Shown here in pieces: positions 58,355-64,000 of a stretch of DNA of 64,000 nt. The number at the start of each line of letters is the position of its first letter. Position 1 is the first letter of the stretch. The stretch comes from Anaerolineales bacterium UBA5195. GTDB lineage: Bacteria > Chloroflexota > Anaerolineae > Anaerolineales > Villigracilaceae. A program made the translations under genes and the position numbers. The stretch covers positions 1 to 64,000 of the forward strand of contig DHVZ01000076.1 in NCBI GenBank assembly GCA_002412925.1, read 5' to 3'. The notes below the pieces were generated by a model. The model had not been told where the DNA came from and searched no databases. It worked only from the letters and a program-made list of their open reading frames with translations.

Positions 58355-60088
58355 ATGACGGAATCTTCCCGAGAACGCAATCTTGAATTTGGATTTTTCG
58401 CGCTGGCTTTTGGACTGGCGCTGGTGCTGCGTTTGCTGCGCCTGGGCGAGTTGCCGCTTGCCGATAGCGAGGCCCTCTGGGCCATGCAGGCCTTTGACCT
58501 GACAAAAGGCTTGCGCCCTGAGATCGGCGCCCAGCCCGCCTATGTGATTTTGACCGCGCTATCATTTTTTGTTTTGCAGGCCAGTGATTTTGCTGCCCGC
58601 TTGATTCCAGCCCTGTTTGGCGCAGCCCTGACGATTACCCCGTTTTATTTCCGCGACCGGCTGGGCAGAAAACCGGCCATCGTGTTGGCGTTTTTCGTGG
58701 CCTTTGACCCGGGCTTGCTGGCGCTTTCCCGGTTGGCCGGCAGCCCTGTGATTGCGCTTACCGCCCTGCTGTTTGCCTGGGGCCTTTGGCGTGCAGGAAA
58801 TGCTCGCGTGGCTGGGGTTTGGGCCGGGATTGCCTTGCTGGGCGGGCCGCAGGTTTGGGCAGGCGTGCTCGGCCTGGCAGTTGTTTCAGGATTTTTGCGC
58901 GGGAACTTCACGGAAGCAAATATTGTTGGGGCTGGACCATTCGATCGCAAAGCCGCCCTGACTTGCGCCGTTTTTGCTGCCGGGACATATGTTCTGCTGG
59001 GAAGTTTTTTCCTACTTGCTACGGGCGGTTTGAGCGCCGGGCTGGCGGCCATCCCCGCTTATTTCGGCGGATGGCTCGATTTTTCAGATGTTCCTGGCTG
59101 GCGCCTGCTCGTTGGACTGGCTGCCTACGAGTTTTTTGCCCTCCTGCTGGCGATTGCCGGGCTGGTGCGCGGTATCATCCGACGCGACGCGCTGGTCATC
59201 TCGCTGGGTATCTGGCTGGCGGTGGCCCTCGTGTTGGCCCTGGCCTATCCTTCGCGCCAGGTGGCTGACCTGGGCTGGGCGCTGATTCCACTTTTGGCGT
59301 TGGCTGCATTGGAAGTCTCCAGTCACCTCATCCCTCCCCAGGACGGTGTCTGGGAGACCATTGGCATGGCGATTTTTACGCTTGCCATCCTGGTCTTTAT
59401 CTGCATGAACTATACAACGATTGCGCTGGTTTCTTCGAATTCAGATGCTGTTGTCAGGACTCTTGGCCCCATCCAATTGACCAACTCGCAGCTCTATTGG
59501 GGTATGCTGGTTGTCTCGCTTGTCTTGCTTGGCGCCAGTATCGTGATGGTGGCCTATGGCTGGTCTCTCCTGGTTGCCATACAGGGCGGCGTGTGGGGTA
59601 CTCTGGTTGTGCTTTCAGTGTGTTCACTCAGTGTTGCGTTCGCGTCTGCAGGCCTGCGCACATACCGAACTGTCGAAATGTGGACGGTTGGCCCGCACAC
59701 CAGGCAGGCTGAAGCCTTGGTCAGGCAGATGGATGACCTTTCCCGGGGAAGAACCGGGGTCAAAGCTTCCGTGGATGTCACCATTGCCGGGCTCGATTCG
59801 CCCTCTTTGCGCTGGGTATTGCGGGACTGGCCTGTCACGCAGGCTTCCGGGCTGGTTGTCCCTGGTGTTCCATCCATGATCATTGGCTCAGATCAAATTT
59901 TTCATCCTGAGATTGAATCCACTTATCGTGGGCAGGAATTTACCTGGCGCACAGTTCCTGCCTGGAATCAGAGTTTTCCGGCTGATTGGCTGCGTTGGAC
60001 CATCCTGCACGAATTTCCACAGGGGCATGAGAAGATCATCCTGTGGACGCGCAGCGATGTTTTTATCGATTCGCAGAATAATCAATGA
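58355..60088 (+). CDS. GT39-like multi-spanning membrane protein
   Basis: 577 aa, about 12 helices. 'LPLADSEALWAMQAFDLTKG' after helix 1 gives the acidic pair expected in GT-C enzymes of the type often found beside DUF2298 proteins. A C-terminal soluble domain (about 450-577) follows. A -10 box TAAAAT at 58342-58347 lies 7 nt before the ATG and there is no ribosome site, so the mRNA is probably leaderless. Confidence 0.7.
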   Translation: MTESSRERNLEFGFFALAFGLALVLRLLRLGELPLADSEALWAMQAFDLTKGLRPEIGAQPAYVILTALSFFVLQASDFAARLIPALFGAALTITPFYFRDRLGRKPAIVLAFFVAFDPGLLALSRLAGSPVIALTALLFAWGLWRAGNARVAGVWAGIALLGGPQVWAGVLGLAVVSGFLRGNFTEANIVGAGPFDRKAALTCAVFAAGTYVLLGSFFLLATGGLSAGLAAIPAYFGGWLDFSDVPGWRLLVGLAAYEFFALLLAIAGLVRGIIRRDALVISLGIWLAVALVLALAYPSRQVADLGWALIPLLALAALEVSSHLIPPQDGVWETIGMAIFTLAILVFICMNYTTIALVSSNSDAVVRTLGPIQLTNSQLYWGMLVVSLVLLGASIVMVAYGWSLLVAIQGGVWGTLVVLSVCSLSVAFASAGLRTYRTVEMWTVGPHTRQAEALVRQMDDLSRGRTGVKASVDVTIAGLDSPSLRWVLRDWPVTQASGLVVPGVPSMIIGSDQIFHPEIESTYRGQEFTWRTVPAWNQSFPADWLRWTILHEFPQGHEKIILWTRSDVFIDSQNNQ

Positions 60089-60138
60089 TACATAACCCCG
60101 TTTTTACTTAAAACCCATTGAAAGGTTGAATTTCGCGC

Positions 60139-60819
60139 ATGACACTCCCCTCGATTGTCGCAATTGATGGCCCGGCGGCTTCTGGAAAATCCACGCTGGG
60201 TTTTCGCCTGGCCGAATCGCTTGGTTATCTGTATTTTGATACTGGCCTGATGTACCGCGCTGTTACCTGGCTGGCGCTCAACCGCGGCATCAATATTCAA
60301 GATGCGGCCTCGGTCACTCGCCTTGCTGAAGACGTTCCCATTGAAGTTGCGCCTCCATCCCTTGAAGATGGCCGTCCCTGCGATGTGGTTGTCGATGGCC
60401 ACGACATTACCTGGGATATCCGCAAGCCCGAGGTGGAGAGCAATGTTTCGGCAGTCTCTGCTTATCCCGGCGTTCGCAAAGCGCTGACCCTCCAACAGCG
60501 CCGCATTGGATTGCGCGGGCGCGTGGTCATGGTTGGGCGCGATATTGGCACTGTGGTCTTGCCGGAAGCCGATTTGAAAATTTATCTGGATGCTTCCCCT
60601 GAAGAACGCGCCCGCCGTCGTTATGATGAAATTATCAATCGCGGCGGCAAGGCCAGCTATGATGACATCCTGTCAAAGATGATTGAGCGAGACCGGATCG
60701 ATTCCACCCGCGCCATTGCCCCGCTCAAACCGGCCGCTGACGCCATTATCCTGGATTCTGACCGCCTCGATGCCGATGCAGTCTTCGAAAAAGCCTATGA
60801 TCTGTGCGCCGGTCAATGA
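60139..60819 (+). CDS. cmk: cytidylate kinase
   Basis: 226 aa. P-loop 'IDGPAASGKSTLGFRLAE', substrate region 'YFDTGLMYRAVTWLAL', 'MVGRDIGTVVLP' and 'RARRRYDEI'. It phosphorylates CMP and dCMP. It precedes plsC with a hairpin over its stop codon (60815-60837). Confidence 0.95.
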   Translation: MTLPSIVAIDGPAASGKSTLGFRLAESLGYLYFDTGLMYRAVTWLALNRGINIQDAASVTRLAEDVPIEVAPPSLEDGRPCDVVVDGHDITWDIRKPEVESNVSAVSAYPGVRKALTLQQRRIGLRGRVVMVGRDIGTVVLPEADLKIYLDASPEERARRRYDEIINRGGKASYDDILSKMIERDRIDSTRAIAPLKPAADAIILDSDRLDADAVFEKAYDLCAGQ

Positions 60820-60837
60820 GACCGGACTGGTCTCATT
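60815..60837 (+). other. hairpin across the cmk stop codon
   Basis: AATGAGACC (60815-60823), loop GGACT, GGTCTCATT (60829-60837). It ends 7 nt before the plsC ATG and could hide its weak ribosome site. Confidence 0.6.
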
Positions 60838-60844
60838 ATAGGAT

Positions 60845-61546
60845 ATGGCCGAACAATTCGAGATGACCTATCGCGTCCCATTGCGGAACCGTGTTGCCCG
60901 CCGGATACTGAAACCCACATTCCAGGGGATCTTCCACCTGTTGGCCAATATTAAGGTAACGGGCAGGGAAAATGTCCCGTTTGGCAAGCCCTATCTTGCT
61001 GCGATCAATCACATCTCGCTCTTTGATCCGCCTTTTGCGCTGACATTCTGGCCGGAGATGATTGAAGCGATGGGCGCCAGTACCATCTGGGAAAAACCCG
61101 GGCAGGCACAGTTGGCCCGCATGTTTCACGCCATCCCGGTGCATCGCGGTGATTACGACCGGGCCTTATTTGATAAAGTCTTGAGGGTTTTGCGTTCAGG
61201 TCATCCGTTATTGATTGCCCCGGAGGGGACACGCTCTCATCGCGAGGAGATGGGTTGCGCCCGCCCAGGGATTGCTTTTATTATCGAGAAATCTCGGGTT
61301 CCTGTTTTGCCGGTCGGCATTGTTGGGACGACGGATGATTTTTTCAAGAAAGCCATCCGTGTGGAACGCCGTACGCTTGAACTGCGTATTGGGAAACCTG
61401 TCATCTTGCCAGAAGTGGAAGGCAAGGGGGATGAGCGGCACGCGGCGCGCCAGCGTAATGCCGATCTGGTGATGGCGCATATTGCCGGTTTATTACCGGA
61501 ACAATATCGAGGTTATTACGCCGGCATGGCGGTTGAGCCGCGCTAG
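60845..61546 (+). CDS. plsC: 1-acyl-sn-glycerol-3-phosphate acyltransferase
   Basis: 233 aa. The HX4D motif is in 'AINHISLFDPPFAL'; the second block is 'LIAPEGTRSHREEMG'. It acylates lysophosphatidic acid in phospholipid synthesis. The cmk-plsC order is common in several phyla. Confidence 0.9.
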   Translation: MAEQFEMTYRVPLRNRVARRILKPTFQGIFHLLANIKVTGRENVPFGKPYLAAINHISLFDPPFALTFWPEMIEAMGASTIWEKPGQAQLARMFHAIPVHRGDYDRALFDKVLRVLRSGHPLLIAPEGTRSHREEMGCARPGIAFIIEKSRVPVLPVGIVGTTDDFFKKAIRVERRTLELRIGKPVILPEVEGKGDERHAARQRNADLVMAHIAGLLPEQYRGYYAGMAVEPR

Positions 61547-61658
61547 CGCCCTGCACCCCACAAGGCCGCGGGTAGATCCAGGTATGTAAGCGCGTGATTT
61601 GACGATGCTCATGCTATAATGATTTCAGCTTGGCAAGCTTCTCGCATCGATCCCAGTT

Positions 61659-64000
61659 ATGGAAATCATCCTCTGGTTGTTTGATACCTATCCCGCCCCG
61701 GTCTGGCCAGCTTCCATTGTTGGCTGGCTGGGGTGGTTTGTTTTCCTTGGGCTGGTGATCGGGTTGACCCGTTCCTGGCGACAGATTCAGTTGCCTTGGG
61801 ACGGTCGTAGCTGGGGGATTTTTGCAGCACTTTTTATCTTGGCAATCCTTTCTACTTTGATCTTTGGGATTCGTTTTCCGGTGGGGACTGCGCTGCCCCA
61901 GCCAAATCTTCCCTTGAATCCGCGCGGCCCGGCTCTCATGTTTCTATCAGCGCTGCCAATCATGCTGGCGGGTGGTCTTCTTGGGCCGATTGCGGCGGCG
62001 ATCTTGGGTTTCCTGGCCGGGATTTTACGTTTTTTCTGGGATACACACAGTATCTTTACCTCCCTCGAACTGGCGCTCATCGGAATCTTGTTCAGCATCG
62101 CGGTACGTCAACGTTACCGCACACCCCTTTTTAGCCTGTTGCGCGAGCCATTGGCAGTGGCATTTGTTTTAGCATTTATTTATGTGCCGGTTTTTATCAT
62201 TGATTCTTTCTTGGCCTCCTCAGGGGCCATGGAAGATAGGCTGATTTATGCGCTCTCGGGCTTGGCCAATTCTGTTTTTGCCAGGGGAGGAGAATTAATT
62301 CTTGCGGGCTTGTTTGCGCAGGTTCTGGTCTTTGCTTTTCCGGCTCCCTGGGGACGCCGGTTGCCCTTGCAGCCATCGCCGGTGGAGCGCAGCCTTGAAG
62401 CGCGGTTCCTGTTCGGCACTGGGACTTTGATCATTCTCCTCCTGCTTGCTTTGCTGGTTGGGGATTGGGTCGTGGCTGGGAAGGCGGCCCGCGATATGTT
62501 GCACAATCGCCTGAAGGGTACCGCAGAACTCGCCTCCCAGAGTGTGCCATTTTTCCTGGAGACGGGCCAGAACCTGGCAGTCCAAATCTCGCAGCGGCCC
62601 GAGCTCGTGACCACATCTGGCGCTGAATTGACCGCCGCACTCGGCCAGCAGATTCGCGCGGTGCCTTATTTTAACCAATTGATTGTCTTCGACAGCGCCA
62701 AACGAGTCGTTGGCGCTTATCCATCAGTTGGTGATTTGTCACTGAACCTTTCCCCTGACGAAAATAATGGGTTGGATCTTGCCTTTGGCGAAGTCCTAAG
62801 CCAGTCTTACAGCATCCCGCCTTCGCAGCAGGGTCAACCGGCCCGGGTGTCTTTTATCATTGCGATGCTTGATTCAGCCACCGGCCAGCCAGGGCGCGCG
62901 TTGGTCGCCCGCACAGATTTGGCAACCAATCCATTTACCCAGCCGCTCATCACCAGCTTGAAATCCATCTCGGAACCTGAACTGGGCGGGAGTGGGATCT
63001 TATTGGATGAAAACGGGCGCATTCTCTATCATCCTGTCTTTACACAGGTTATGAGCCAATACTCCGGCCAGCGGACAACCGAAGCAGCATTTTTTGATGA
63101 GACTGCCCCCACCGGGACACAAAACCTCGTCTATTACCAGCCGGTGATCGGGCGAGCCTGGGCGGTGGTACTGACCGTCCCTGCCCAGAAGGCCCAACAA
63201 CTTGCGCTGACCATTGCTGCGCCGCTTTCGGTCATGATTGTGCTGCTTGCCCTGATTGCGCTGGTTGCCTTGAGCGTAGGCTTGAAGACCATTACCACTT
63301 CCCTGCAAACCCTGGCCACTGAGGCGGTGCGAATCGCTCAGGGCCAGCTTGACCATGCTTTGACCATTGAGGGCGTTGACGAAGTTGGACAATTACGCCG
63401 CGCCTTCGAACAGATGCGCGTAAGTTTGCAAGCGCGTCTCGAGGAACTTAACCGCTTCCTGCTCGTCAGCCAGGGGGTTGCCTCCAGCCTCGATATGCAG
63501 GATGCCGCCCAGCCCGTGATGGAGGCGGTGCTGGCTACCGGCGCAAGCGCTGTCCGTGTGGTCATGCTGCCATTCGACGAGGAGGCTGAGTTAGGACAAA
63601 CAGCGATTTATGCTCTTGGGCCCTGCAAAGACCAATATGCCTACCTTGACGAACAAGTGATGGCGCTGGCCCAACGACAGGATCGCCTGGTGCTCACCAA
63701 TATTGCCCGTTCGCGCGGGCTGGAGCTTGACTCTGGGAAAACAAACCCCGCTTCACTTCTCGCGATTTCCCTGCGGCATGAAAATAGGAATTATGGTGTT
63801 TTGTGGGCTGGATATGATCAGTCGCGCCTGTTCTCAGAAACGGATGTGCGCTTCCTGACCACCTTGGCTGGACAGGCCGCGCTGGCGGCTTCTAACAATC
63901 ACTTATTCCGTTCTGCCGAAGTGGGGCGTCAACGGCTGGCGGCGATTCTGGCTTCCACCCCCGATCCTGTTTTGGTGATCGACCAGTTTAATCACCTGCT
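61659..64000 (+). CDS. membrane sensor protein (multi-TM, extracytoplasmic sensor, HAMP, GAF, PAS), 3' end outside window
   Basis: An uninterrupted frame runs from the ATG at 61659 to the window edge (780 codons so far). Residues 1-235 hold about seven helices, a MASE-like membrane sensor. A helix at about 250-272 leads to an extracytoplasmic dCache-like region (275-515), then a helix (517-542). A HAMP follows ('EGVDEVGQLRRAFEQMR'), then a GAF domain (about 610-755), and the start of a PAS domain ('ILASTPDPVLVID'). The output domain is not in the window; a histidine kinase or a GGDEF domain would fit. A TATAAT at 61615-61620 may be its -10 box. Confidence 0.85.
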   Translation, partial: MEIILWLFDTYPAPVWPASIVGWLGWFVFLGLVIGLTRSWRQIQLPWDGRSWGIFAALFILAILSTLIFGIRFPVGTALPQPNLPLNPRGPALMFLSALPIMLAGGLLGPIAAAILGFLAGILRFFWDTHSIFTSLELALIGILFSIAVRQRYRTPLFSLLREPLAVAFVLAFIYVPVFIIDSFLASSGAMEDRLIYALSGLANSVFARGGELILAGLFAQVLVFAFPAPWGRRLPLQPSPVERSLEARFLFGTGTLIILLLLALLVGDWVVAGKAARDMLHNRLKGTAELASQSVPFFLETGQNLAVQISQRPELVTTSGAELTAALGQQIRAVPYFNQLIVFDSAKRVVGAYPSVGDLSLNLSPDENNGLDLAFGEVLSQSYSIPPSQQGQPARVSFIIAMLDSATGQPGRALVARTDLATNPFTQPLITSLKSISEPELGGSGILLDENGRILYHPVFTQVMSQYSGQRTTEAAFFDETAPTGTQNLVYYQPVIGRAWAVVLTVPAQKAQQLALTIAAPLSVMIVLLALIALVALSVGLKTITTSLQTLATEAVRIAQGQLDHALTIEGVDEVGQLRRAFEQMRVSLQARLEELNRFLLVSQGVASSLDMQDAAQPVMEAVLATGASAVRVVMLPFDEEAELGQTAIYALGPCKDQYAYLDEQVMALAQRQDRLVLTNIARSRGLELDSGKTNPASLLAISLRHENRNYGVLWAGYDQSRLFSETDVRFLTTLAGQAALAASNNHLFRSAEVGRQRLAAILASTPDPVLVIDQFNHL

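Noticed and set aside
1..64000. rRNA or tRNA genes.
   Set aside because: I saw no rRNA core words and no cloverleaf with a GGTTCRA-type T arm in any gap; a covariance-model scan would settle it.

Overview
The window looks like a chromosomal segment of an uncultured Chloroflexota bacterium, most likely class Anaerolineae. This is inferred from gene content only: giant DUF2298 ('YYY') membrane proteins beside GT-C glycosyltransferases, a TIR/WD40 transmembrane protein, a UbiA-type polyprenyl-phosphate transferase next to a mevalonate kinase, leaderless genes with TANNNT-type -10 boxes, and many intergenic palindromes. I saw no rRNA, tRNA or CRISPR array.

Layout. 1-3.9 kb: sugar-acid metabolism (a frameshifted LarA-like racemase, 6-phosphogluconate dehydrogenase, a KDG-kinase-like PfkB kinase). 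4.0-5.2 kb: an autoregulated MarR/HXXEE pair. 5.4-13.2 kb: an accessory stretch with a TIR-TM-WD40 protein, a DUF6557 gene with a nonsense codon, a Fic AMPylator-like protein, an antitoxin-like RHH-DUF433 protein fused to a membrane segment, and small unknown genes separated by strong hairpins. 13.4-18.4 kb: a tyrosine phosphatase, then thrC, an aminotransferase, thrB and pcm. 18.4-25.9 kb: an isoprenylcysteine-methyltransferase-like protein, NfeD, a short 'MYIDPNTGG' membrane protein with an AlkP-superfamily phosphodiesterase and a sulfotransferase, an exonuclease-WYL fusion and a PAS-PAS-GGDEF protein. 26-30.6 kb: a MarR-controlled heterodimeric ABC exporter. 30.9-32 kb: a dead IS630 transposase. 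32-39 kb: YtxH, YigZ, a four-gene overlapping operon (ubiA-like, mevalonate kinase, membrane protein, Asp/Glu racemase), tlyA and a cation-diffusion facilitator. 38.7-60.1 kb: an envelope glycoconjugate region (GT-C enzymes, a flippase-like protein, a CDP-paratose-2-epimerase-like SDR, a GT4, a methyltransferase, two DUF2298 proteins) interrupted by lepA. 60-64 kb: cmk, plsC and a sensor protein that runs off the window.

How parts fit. ThrC, the aminotransferase and ThrB serve the aspartate-family amino acids. The 39-60 kb genes look like a system that makes, flips and transfers lipid-linked sugars at the outer face of the membrane; its chemistry is unassigned. Two MarR genes each have a sigma70-like promoter with a palindromic operator just downstream of the -10 box.

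The most unusual signals are not protein genes: (i) a dispersed intergenic repeat family with five copies or fragments, one carrying a perfect 52-bp palindrome; (ii) a repeated leader element (TAYAAT, paired CACGA/TCGTG arms, then a TACTGATGATC-like box) at three sites; (iii) a recurrent leaderless start, a -10 hexamer 6-7 nt before ATG, at seven genes; (iv) two families of short GC-rich palindromes. The DUF2298 glycosylation region is the best candidate for a poorly described protein system.
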